Assembly: GCA_016927285.1 (NCBI GenBank)
Contig: JAFGMZ010000032.1
Span: forward strand, 1-33,984
Direction of reading: 5' to 3'
Length of the DNA stretch: 33,984 nucleotides
From: Chlorobiaceae bacterium
Lineage (GTDB): Bacteria; Bacteroidota; Chlorobiia; Chlorobiales; Chlorobiaceae
A program made the translations under genes and the position numbers. The notes under the pieces were generated by a model. The model was given only the letters and a program-made list of their open reading frames with translations. It did no database searches and had not been told where the DNA came from. Of this stretch, positions 26,252-33,984 are shown in pieces. Each line of letters begins with the position of its first letter. Position 1 is the first letter of the stretch.

Positions 26252-27580
26252 ATGAAGCTATACCAGGCATTGGCCGGTATCTGCCTTTTCGGAGCGCTTG
26301 CCGCTCCAGCCGGAGCCGTTGCCGGCAGCAGGACTGTCAAGCTTTCGCTCAACGAGGCATTGCGCATGGCTCGCGACAATAACTATACCATCAAGGCGGC
26401 TCGCAGCAGGGTAGATCAGGCAGACGCGAAGATTTTGCAGACTCGCCAGTCATACCTGCCGAAAGTCACGCTTTCGGAAACCGTCATGGTGACGAATGAT
26501 CCCGGCGCAGCACTGGTGTTCAAGCTGCAGCAGAACAGCGTCCGGCAGGCGGATTTCCTTCCTGAGAAGCTCAATGATGCGGCAACGATCAACGATTTCA
26601 ATACCTCAATCCAGGTGGCCCAACCGATCTACAATGCCGATGCGGCCATCGGACGAAGGGTCGCATCGACGGCAAGGAAGGCACAGGAGTATATGGCGTC
26701 GAGGACGGAGGAGTCGATCGAATTGCAGGTAAGCAAGGTCTATTACGGCCTTGTTCTCGCCCGGAAAAACATCGAATCGATCGAGCAGTCCATTATTGCT
26801 ATGCGGGAGCACAGTCGGGAAGCCGGAAAGGCTTATCAGGCGGGCATTCTTCCGAAGTCCGACAAGTTGTCGACCGAAGTCAGGCTTGCAGAGCTCAATG
26901 AGCAGAAGCTCATGCTGCACGATGCAGTCAGAAATGCTACCGATGCATTGCGAGTGATGCTCAACCTTGAGCAGGATGTTATGGTTATACCGATCGGAGG
27001 TTTCGTTATCGGCAAGGGAGCTCCGGATGTCGATGACGCACGTGTTCCCGAGAGTCGGGGCGATCTCATGGCCATGCAGACCTACAGGGAAATAGCGGCT
27101 CAGCAGGGCGATATGGCGCGCGCATCGAGGCTGCCGAGAGTAAACGGGTTTCTTCGTACCGACCTGCACAGTGACAATATTTTTGGTGGAGGTTCAAGCT
27201 GGACCATGGGGGTTAACGTTCAGTGGGATATATTCGACGGCAGGGCATCGGAAGGGCGTATTCAGGAGGCTAAGGCAATGGAGCTCGAAGCGATGTATTC
27301 GTATGAGGCGGCAAAAAACGGGAGCCTTGCTGAAATCAGAAAAGCCGCTCGCGAAATGAAAACCGCCAAAGCAAGGATTGCCGTTGCGCAACAGGCGCTC
27401 TCCGAGTCCAGAGTCAGTCTCGATTATATCAGCGAGCAGTTTAAAACAGGTATGGCCATGACGTTCGAACTGCTCATGCGCGAAGGGGCATACACCTATG
27501 CCAACCTGCGGCTCAATCAGGCAAGGCATGACTACTGTGTCGCCAGAAGCGAGTTGGATTACTACAGGGGTAAACAATAA
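26252..27580 (+). CDS. TolC family outer membrane efflux protein
   Basis: Signal peptide; KLSLNEALRMARDNNYTIKAARSRVDQADAKILQTRQSYLPKVTLS. Confidence 0.92.
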   Translation: MKLYQALAGICLFGALAAPAGAVAGSRTVKLSLNEALRMARDNNYTIKAARSRVDQADAKILQTRQSYLPKVTLSETVMVTNDPGAALVFKLQQNSVRQADFLPEKLNDAATINDFNTSIQVAQPIYNADAAIGRRVASTARKAQEYMASRTEESIELQVSKVYYGLVLARKNIESIEQSIIAMREHSREAGKAYQAGILPKSDKLSTEVRLAELNEQKLMLHDAVRNATDALRVMLNLEQDVMVIPIGGFVIGKGAPDVDDARVPESRGDLMAMQTYREIAAQQGDMARASRLPRVNGFLRTDLHSDNIFGGGSSWTMGVNVQWDIFDGRASEGRIQEAKAMELEAMYSYEAAKNGSLAEIRKAAREMKTAKARIAVAQQALSESRVSLDYISEQFKTGMAMTFELLMREGAYTYANLRLNQARHDYCVARSELDYYRGKQ

Positions 27581-27585
27581 ATTCG

Positions 27586-28035
27586 ATGCTATTTTACCCT
27601 AAAATCATTAAAGCCATGGGATCAAGAGCGATCATGCTTCAGCTTCTGGCCGTGACCTCAGGCATTCTTGGCAGTTGCAGCAGTGAAGAGCCGAAGCATA
27701 AAGGGCTTGGCGCCCCGGAGGGCCCGGTATCTGTGGTCAGCATAGTATCCGTAGCACGGCATGCCGATGCGGCAGGAACGGTTGTACTGCTTGTGCCCGA
27801 TGATGCGATTTTCCGCCAGGGCGAGCTTGCAGGAGTTTATGTTGTCGGCAGCGATGGGCATATTTCAACCCGATGGGTTCGTACCGGAAAGGTTGAAGAT
27901 GGGGATTATAGGGTTATTCTGGGTGGGCTCGATGCGGGCGAACGGGTTGTCAGCAGCTATGATCGTACGCTCAGGGAGGGTGTGCGGGTACAACAGCAGG
28001 TTTCAGTAACTAATGAGGTTCAGTCCAATGAATGA
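27586..28035 (+). CDS. Shortened RND periplasmic adaptor (MFP)-like lipoprotein lacking the central domains
   Basis: Lipobox-like ILGSC; membrane-proximal-type VLLVPDDAIFRQGELAGVYVVGSDGHISTRWVRTGKVEDGDYRVILGGLDAGERVV; only 149 aa. Confidence 0.75.
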   Translation: MLFYPKIIKAMGSRAIMLQLLAVTSGILGSCSSEEPKHKGLGAPEGPVSVVSIVSVARHADAAGTVVLLVPDDAIFRQGELAGVYVVGSDGHISTRWVRTGKVEDGDYRVILGGLDAGERVVSSYDRTLREGVRVQQQVSVTNEVQSNE

Positions 28036-31000
28036 AGGTATTGCAGGCAGGCTTGCCAAGCAGTTCATAAACTCGAAGATCACGCCGCTGCTTATGGTGG
28101 CATCTCTTCTTGTTGGTATTATGGCAACGTTCATGACCCCGCGGGAGGAAGAACCGCAGATCGTCGTGCCCCTTGTCGATATATTCATCCCCTATCCCGG
28201 GTCGACTCCTTCAGAGATCGAAGAGCGGGTAGCAAAGCCTTTCGAGCGTTCCCTGACGGAAATTCCCGGAGTCGATTTCGTCTATTCGACCTCGATGCCG
28301 GATATGGCGCTCGTGACGGTTCGCTACGATGTCGGGGCGGATACGGAGGAAAGCATGGTCAAGCTCTGGACCGCGCTGATGAAAAATATGGACAAAATGC
28401 CTGCCGGCGTTCAGATGCCTCTCATGAAAAAAGTGGCCATCGATGACGTGCCGGTACTTAACCTTACTTTCTGGAGCAAGACAAGAGATCCTTACGAGCT
28501 CAGGCGTATTGCGCTGGAAACTGCCGACAACCTGAAAAAGACCGAAAATATCGGCGATGTCGAAGTAAAGGGCGGTTTGAAGCGACAGATCAGGGTGCAG
28601 CTTGACAAAGAAAAACTCGGCAGGTTCAACGTCACCCCATTGCATATCGCCCGCCAGATACAATCGTCCAATATCCAGGCCACTGCGGGCGATTTCAAGC
28701 AGATGAACCAGGAAATTATTGTCAAATCCGGCCGTTTTCTTGAAAGTGCCGAAGACGTCGGTAATATTGTTGTCGGTGTTTATGGAGCTTCGCCGGTCTA
28801 TCTGAAAGACGTTGCTGATATCGTCGATGGCCCCGAAGAGGTTGGCAATTACACGTTTTTCGGATGGGGCGCCGCAGCGGAGTCGATTGACGGCGGAGAG
28901 TATCCGGCAGTGACCCTGACAGTAGCCAAACGAAAAGGGGCAGATGCGACAAGCGTAGCAAGGAATGTGATGACGCGGGTAGAGTCCATGAAAGGTTCGG
29001 TTATTCCCGAAGAAGTAACGGTCACAGAGACAAGGAACTACGGAGAAACAGCGTCCGAAAAAGTGTTTACCCTGCTCGAACATCTCATAGGGGCAGTAGT
29101 GGCAGTGACCATTGTTGTCAGTATTTTCCTTGGATGGCGGGGGGGCCTTGTGGTTTTTGCATCGGTTCCGATCACCTTTGCGCTGACTCTTCTGGTCTAT
29201 TATCTCTTCGATTACACCCTCAACAGGGTGACGCTCTTCGCGCTGATTTTCGTTACCGGTATCGTGGTAGATGACTCGATAATCATCGCAGAGAATATTC
29301 ACCGTCATCTTTCGATGCGAAGAATGCCTAAGATGCAGGCCGCGATTTCGGCAATCAGCGAGGTTGGTAATCCGACGATTCTGGCAACTCTTACGGTCAT
29401 TGCCTCTGTGTTGCCCATGGTGTTTGTCTCCGGCCTGATGGGCCCGTATATGAGCCCGATGCCGATTGGCGCATCGCTTGCCATGGTATTCTCTCTCTTT
29501 GTTGCGCTCATAGCGACGCCATGGCTTTCTTATCGGTTGTTGAAGGCCGATGATGCTCATGGAGAAGAAGAGTACGATATCAGGAAGTCGGCTTATTACC
29601 GATTTTACGATAAAATTCTCATGCCTTTTCTCAACAACAGGCTGTTGGCACTCGGAGCCTTTGTCTTTGTAGGTCTGTTGCTTGCCGGCTCGATCCTGAT
29701 GATTCCGTTCAAGATGGTGGAGCTCAAGATGCTCCCATTCGACAATAAAAGCGAATTTCAGGTAATCGTAGACATGCCGGAGGGTACCGGTCTGGAACAG
29801 ACCGCAAGAGTCGCCAAAGAGATATCCGCATATCTGAAAACCGTACCGGAGGTGGAAAACTACCAGTATTATGCTGGCACGAATGCGCCGATCAATTTCA
29901 ACGGTTTGGTACGGCACTACTATCTGCGACAGGCAGATAATATGGCCGATATACAGGTGAATCTCGTTCCGAAGGAGGATAGAAAGGATCAAAGTCACGA
30001 TATTGCCAAACGGGTTCGTCCGGGAGTACAGAAGATCGCTGAAAAATATGGAGCCAACGCCAAGGTTGTTGAAATTCCACCCGGGCCTCCGGTACTTTCG
30101 ACGATCGTTGCGGAAATCTACGGGCCCTCCCTGAAAGATCAGATCGCCCTTGCCGAAGAGGTGAAAAAAGCTTTTGCTGAAACGCCGGGCGTCGTGGATA
30201 TAGACTGGCTCGTCGAGGATGACCAGAAAGTATATGATCTGGTTATTGACAAGGATCGAGCGGCATTCAGGGGCATTACGACCGAGCAGATTGTTCAGAC
30301 CCTGAGGATGTCGCTCGATGGAGTAGATGTCGGACTTCTGCATACAGAAAACGAGATCGAGCCGGTTTCAATACAGCTCAGGCTTCCGCAATCAGACAGA
30401 ACCTCGATAGGAGATCTTTCAGGGATATTCGTCCAGTCCCAGGGTATGGGCAGTCTTACCACAAGGCTTCGCACAGGTCAGATGATTCCGCTATCAGAAC
30501 TGGTTACCATAAAGGAGAAAGTTCAGGACAAGAGCATCTATCGCAAAGATCTGCACCGAATCGTCTATGTGACGGCTGATGTTGCAGGAATTACGGAAAG
30601 TCCGGTATACGCAATGCTGGAGATCGACAAGAGAATTGCGAATATCAAGGTTCCTGGCGGATATTCCATTACTCCTCGCTACACATCGCCGCCACAATCC
30701 GAAAAACAGCTTTCCCTGAAATGGGACGGGGAGTGGCAGATTACTTTCGAAGTATTCAGGGATCTCGGTACGGCGTTTGCCGTGGTGCTTGTCGTCATCT
30801 ATCTTCTGATAGTTGGCTGGTTCCAGTCCTTCAAAACTCCGATCGTCATGATGATTGCCATACCGCTTAGCCTTGTCGGTATTATCCCTGGTCATTTTAT
30901 TCATGGCGCATTTTTTACCGCAACCAGCATGATCGGCATGATAGCCCTTGCCGGCATCATGGTGAGAAATTCAGTGTTGCTTATCGATTTCATACAACTG

Positions 31001-31237
31001 CGCATCGCAGAAGGCATTGCACTGAAGCAGGCTGTGGTCGAATCGGTCGCAGTCCGTACAAGGCCGATTCTGCTTACAGCGGGTACGGTAGTTATCGGTG
31101 CAGTGGTCATTCTGTTCGATCCTATATTCCAGGGGCTTGCAATATCCTTGATGTGGGGGTCGCTTCTTTCAACTGTTCTGACGCTTGGTATCGTCCCGTT
31201 GACCTATTATCTGATTGAAAAGAAAAAACACCAATAA
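28028..31237 (+). CDS. RND family efflux transporter, inner-membrane permease
   Basis: SKITPLLMVASLLVGIMATFMTPREEEPQIVVPLVDIFIPYPGSTPSEIEERVAKPFE; FVTGIVVDDSIIIAENI; start placed at MNEGIAG. Confidence 0.95.
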   Translation: MNEGIAGRLAKQFINSKITPLLMVASLLVGIMATFMTPREEEPQIVVPLVDIFIPYPGSTPSEIEERVAKPFERSLTEIPGVDFVYSTSMPDMALVTVRYDVGADTEESMVKLWTALMKNMDKMPAGVQMPLMKKVAIDDVPVLNLTFWSKTRDPYELRRIALETADNLKKTENIGDVEVKGGLKRQIRVQLDKEKLGRFNVTPLHIARQIQSSNIQATAGDFKQMNQEIIVKSGRFLESAEDVGNIVVGVYGASPVYLKDVADIVDGPEEVGNYTFFGWGAAAESIDGGEYPAVTLTVAKRKGADATSVARNVMTRVESMKGSVIPEEVTVTETRNYGETASEKVFTLLEHLIGAVVAVTIVVSIFLGWRGGLVVFASVPITFALTLLVYYLFDYTLNRVTLFALIFVTGIVVDDSIIIAENIHRHLSMRRMPKMQAAISAISEVGNPTILATLTVIASVLPMVFVSGLMGPYMSPMPIGASLAMVFSLFVALIATPWLSYRLLKADDAHGEEEYDIRKSAYYRFYDKILMPFLNNRLLALGAFVFVGLLLAGSILMIPFKMVELKMLPFDNKSEFQVIVDMPEGTGLEQTARVAKEISAYLKTVPEVENYQYYAGTNAPINFNGLVRHYYLRQADNMADIQVNLVPKEDRKDQSHDIAKRVRPGVQKIAEKYGANAKVVEIPPGPPVLSTIVAEIYGPSLKDQIALAEEVKKAFAETPGVVDIDWLVEDDQKVYDLVIDKDRAAFRGITTEQIVQTLRMSLDGVDVGLLHTENEIEPVSIQLRLPQSDRTSIGDLSGIFVQSQGMGSLTTRLRTGQMIPLSELVTIKEKVQDKSIYRKDLHRIVYVTADVAGITESPVYAMLEIDKRIANIKVPGGYSITPRYTSPPQSEKQLSLKWDGEWQITFEVFRDLGTAFAVVLVVIYLLIVGWFQSFKTPIVMMIAIPLSLVGIIPGHFIHGAFFTATSMIGMIALAGIMVRNSVLLIDFIQLRIAEGIALKQAVVESVAVRTRPILLTAGTVVIGAVVILFDPIFQGLAISLMWGSLLSTVLTLGIVPLTYYLIEKKKHQ

Positions 31238-31258
31238 CAAAAAATCGGATTGACAAGC

Positions 31259-31564
31259 ATGAAGTTTCTGGCAATTATGGGGCATGAAGAGACTCGTCCG
31301 CAGGTTCGGGAGCTTTTCAGGAAGTTCGAAGTGCTTATGTTCAGCAACATGTCTATAAAAGGCTGCTATTGCGACAAAGGCATGACTCCTCAATCCTGGT
31401 GGCCTGCCGAAAAAGGTGTCGGATCGTATTCTTCGCTCTGCTTTGCCATCCTTGACGATGCCAAGGCAGACGAGATTGTCAGGGAGCTTGAAGCTCATCC
31501 GATAGCAGTTGAGCCGGGCTTTCCCGCTCGCGCATTTGTTATGAACGTCGAAAAAATGCTTTGA
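31259..31564 (+). CDS. PII-like small protein
   Basis: MKFLAIMGHEETRPQVRELFRKF ... GCYCDKG ... CFAILDDAKADEIVRELEAH; small ferredoxin-like alpha/beta pattern; downstream of RND gene. Confidence 0.55.
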   Translation: MKFLAIMGHEETRPQVRELFRKFEVLMFSNMSIKGCYCDKGMTPQSWWPAEKGVGSYSSLCFAILDDAKADEIVRELEAHPIAVEPGFPARAFVMNVEKML

Positions 31565-31570
31565 ACGCAC

Positions 31571-32212
31571 ATGTTTGTCAAACAGTTTCGTACTGGCGGC
31601 GATCGAAATTTTGCCTACCTTGCCGCTGATGAGGCGTCAAAAGAGGCTTTTGTCGTCGACCCATCCTATGATCCCGTTTCGATCGTCCGTTACGCCATTC
31701 AGGAGGGGTTCGCGATACGCTATGTGTTTTGTACCCATGGTCATACCGATCACACGAACGGCAATGAGGAAATGGAGCGCCTGACAGGAAGGACAGCCCT
31801 GCTTTCAGGGGATATCTGCCCGGATTCCGGAATCCGGGTGGAGGACGGTGCGACCTATCCTCTTGGTTCCTCCCGGGTTCATATCCTGCATACGCCGGGA
31901 CACACGCCGGATTCGATCTGCCTTTACGCGGGCGACGCTCTTTTTACCGGGGATACTCTTTTTTCCGGCAAGGTGGGCGGTACCTCTTCAGACGAAGATG
32001 CCCGGGCCGAGTATGACTCCCTCCACAAAAAAATTCTTCAGCTTCCTGCTGATACCATCGTCTATCCGGGGCATGACTATGGCGTCCGTTCCCGGTCGTC
32101 ACTTGCCGAAGAAGCCGCATCCAATCCATTTTTGCTGCAGCCGGATTTTTCTGCGTTTCTTTACCTGAAACGCAACTGGGCCGCCTATAAAAAAACGCAG
32201 GGTATCAAATAA
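31571..32212 (+). CDS. Metallo-beta-lactamase-fold hydrolase/dioxygenase (glyoxalase II / persulfide dioxygenase-like)
   Basis: THGHTDHTNG motif, HTPGHTPDSICLY, FTGDTLFSGKVGGT, YPGHDYG. Confidence 0.9.
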   Translation: MFVKQFRTGGDRNFAYLAADEASKEAFVVDPSYDPVSIVRYAIQEGFAIRYVFCTHGHTDHTNGNEEMERLTGRTALLSGDICPDSGIRVEDGATYPLGSSRVHILHTPGHTPDSICLYAGDALFTGDTLFSGKVGGTSSDEDARAEYDSLHKKILQLPADTIVYPGHDYGVRSRSSLAEEAASNPFLLQPDFSAFLYLKRNWAAYKKTQGIK

Positions 32213-32398
32213 CGCCTTTGTCGTTCGGCAGGATTTTGTTATATTTCTTAATTATTTTTTTATGCACTATTAAGGCGAGCAAGCCTGTCCTTCCTGATTT
32301 CGGATTTTTTCAGACATAGTTCCGGCACTTCTCGGGAGATGCCTTTTTCCAATAACAGTGGGCTCTTTGTCCTTTTTTTCAATTCAGAGGAATTTGCT

Positions 32399-32845
32399 AT
32401 GGATCAGCTTATAACACTTCGGACGTTACCGGTATCGGCTTTGATGCAGAAGGATTTTCAGACGATCAAGGGCAGTTGCACGGTTGCCGAGGCGCTGCAG
32501 ATCATGAAACGCACAAAACAGAGCGGTCTGGTCGTGGAGCCGCGCAACGAAGATGACTGCTACGGTATCGTGACAGAGAAGGATATTCTCGAAAAAGTAA
32601 TCGATCCCGGTGAAGATGTCCATCGCGATCCATGGAATACACCTGTATTTCAGATTATGAGCAAGCCGATCATCAGCATCAACCCGGCCCTCAGGGTCAA
32701 GTACGCGCTACGCCTGATGAAAAGAACCAATGTCCGCCGCCTTACCGTGATGGAGAACGACAAAGTGGTAGGGGTTCTGAATATGACCGATGTGCTTCAG
32801 GCCGTCGAAGAGCTTCCCGTCCATGACGATCATATAGCATTGTAG
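32399..32845 (+). CDS. CBS-domain pair protein
   Basis: [35 protein letters not shown] ... [47 protein letters not shown]. Confidence 0.9.
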   Translation: MDQLITLRTLPVSALMQKDFQTIKGSCTVAEALQIMKRTKQSGLVVEPRNEDDCYGIVTEKDILEKVIDPGEDVHRDPWNTPVFQIMSKPIISINPALRVKYALRLMKRTNVRRLTVMENDKVVGVLNMTDVLQAVEELPVHDDHIAL

Positions 32846-32974
32846 CTGCCGGGTCGTCATTCGGTCTTTCCTCTTTCACAAGAGACACTCATTCAATCTG
32901 CAGGGTACTGTCGTTTGCTGCCCTTCTTATATTCACTGAATCTGTTATACAGCTTCATAACGCGATAAGAACGT

Positions 32975-33984
32975 ATGAAACCATTTGATATTGTTATCGT
33001 CGGCGGCGGAGGCGCCGGATTGTATGCTGCGATGGAGGCTATGAAGACCAATCCTGCGCTGAATATTGCCGTACTTTCCAAGGTCTATCCGAACCGCTCG
33101 CATACTTCGGCAGCGCAGGGCGGCGCCAATGCCGCTCTTGCCAACAAGGCGAAGGACGATACCGTCGAACTGCATATATTCGATACTATCAAGGGCAGCG
33201 ACTATCTTGCCGATCAGGACGCCGTCGAGATACTCTGTTCCGAAGCTCCGAAAATTATTCGTGAACTTGACAATATCGGTACTCCGTGGTCAAGGCTCGA
33301 CGACAATACTATTGCGCAGCGGCCTTTCGGCGGTGCAGGGCGTCCTCGCTGTTGTTACTGTGCTGACAAGACCGGTCATACGATCCTGCAGACTCTTTAT
33401 GAACAGTGCCTCAAGAAGGGCGTTTTTTTCTTTAATGAATATTTCGCGCTTCAGCTCTCCGTTCATGATAGCCGCATGAAAGGCCTGATCGCCATGAACA
33501 TGAAAACCGGCAAAGTCGAGGCCTTTCCGGCAAGAACGGTACTTTTCGCAACCGGCGGGTACGCCAAGATGTACTGGAACCGCTCGAGCAATGCTGCCGG
33601 TAATACCGGAGACGGACAGGCGATAGCGTACCGTGCGGGTATTCCGCTGAAGGATATGGAGTTCGTACAGTTCCATCCTACAGGTCTGCGGAAGAGCGGA
33701 CTGCTTGTTACCGAGGGTGCCAGAGGCGAGGGCGGTTATCTCATCAATTCGCTTGGAGAGCGCTTCATGTCGAGATATGCGCCGGAAAAGATGGAACTCG
33801 GACCGCGCGACCTCGTTTCGCGATCGATCGAGACCGAAATTCTTCAGGAAAGAGGATTCGACAGCCCTGCCGGAAAGTATGTGCATCTCGATCTTACGCA
33901 CCTCGGCGCCGATCTCATCAAGACAAGGCTGCCACAGATTCGTGAAATGTCGATGTATTTCGAAGGTGTCGATCCTATAGAAGA
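32975..33984 (+). CDS. Succinate dehydrogenase/fumarate reductase flavoprotein subunit, 3' truncated by window
   Basis: MKPFDIVIVGGGGAGLYAAMEAMKTNPALNIAVLSKVYPNRSHTSAAQGGANAAL; FVQFHPTGL; TEGARGEGGYLIN; open to the window end, so absent from the ORF track. Confidence 0.93.
   Translation, partial: MKPFDIVIVGGGGAGLYAAMEAMKTNPALNIAVLSKVYPNRSHTSAAQGGANAALANKAKDDTVELHIFDTIKGSDYLADQDAVEILCSEAPKIIRELDNIGTPWSRLDDNTIAQRPFGGAGRPRCCYCADKTGHTILQTLYEQCLKKGVFFFNEYFALQLSVHDSRMKGLIAMNMKTGKVEAFPARTVLFATGGYAKMYWNRSSNAAGNTGDGQAIAYRAGIPLKDMEFVQFHPTGLRKSGLLVTEGARGEGGYLINSLGERFMSRYAPEKMELGPRDLVSRSIETEILQERGFDSPAGKYVHLDLTHLGADLIKTRLPQIREMSMYFEGVDPIE

Noticed and set aside
28211-30343. 710-aa antisense ORF on the minus strand opposite the RND gene
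   Set aside because: Low-complexity His/Arg/Asp-rich shadow translation of a well-supported RND coding frame; no recognisable domain.

Overview
Window from what looks like a green sulfur bacterium (Chlorobiota), judged mainly from two chlorosome envelope protein genes (csmE-like and csmB-like), an ArsA ATPase with a C-terminal HSP20-like domain, and a DUF1997-like protein. Mostly ordinary chromosomal genes: maltokinase C-terminus, esterase, mazG, two SDRs, mnmE, YceI-like, methyltransferase, tandem rlpA-like genes, TPR protein, pentapeptide-repeat protein, large hybrid sensor kinase plus response regulator, CBS protein, and a sdhA/frdA-like flavoprotein running off the end. Two clusters deserve attention. 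(1) 19827-24406(-): a tightly packed Na+/solute symporter / NamZ-like (DUF1343) / MurU-like nucleotidyltransferase / AmgK-like kinase cluster, which looks like a MurNAc uptake and peptidoglycan-recycling module. (2) 26015-32212(+): a CsoR-family repressor lacking the copper-ligand His, then TolC-like OMF, a strikingly shortened adaptor lipoprotein, RND pump, PII-like protein with a CxC motif, and an HxHxDH metallo-beta-lactamase-fold protein; a candidate sulfur- or metal-stress efflux module. A decayed IS1634-type transposase and an unannotated ORF remnant ending in a terminator lie at 9.2-10.35 kb. No tRNA, rRNA or CRISPR was recognised. All family calls are from reading translations; no database search was run.
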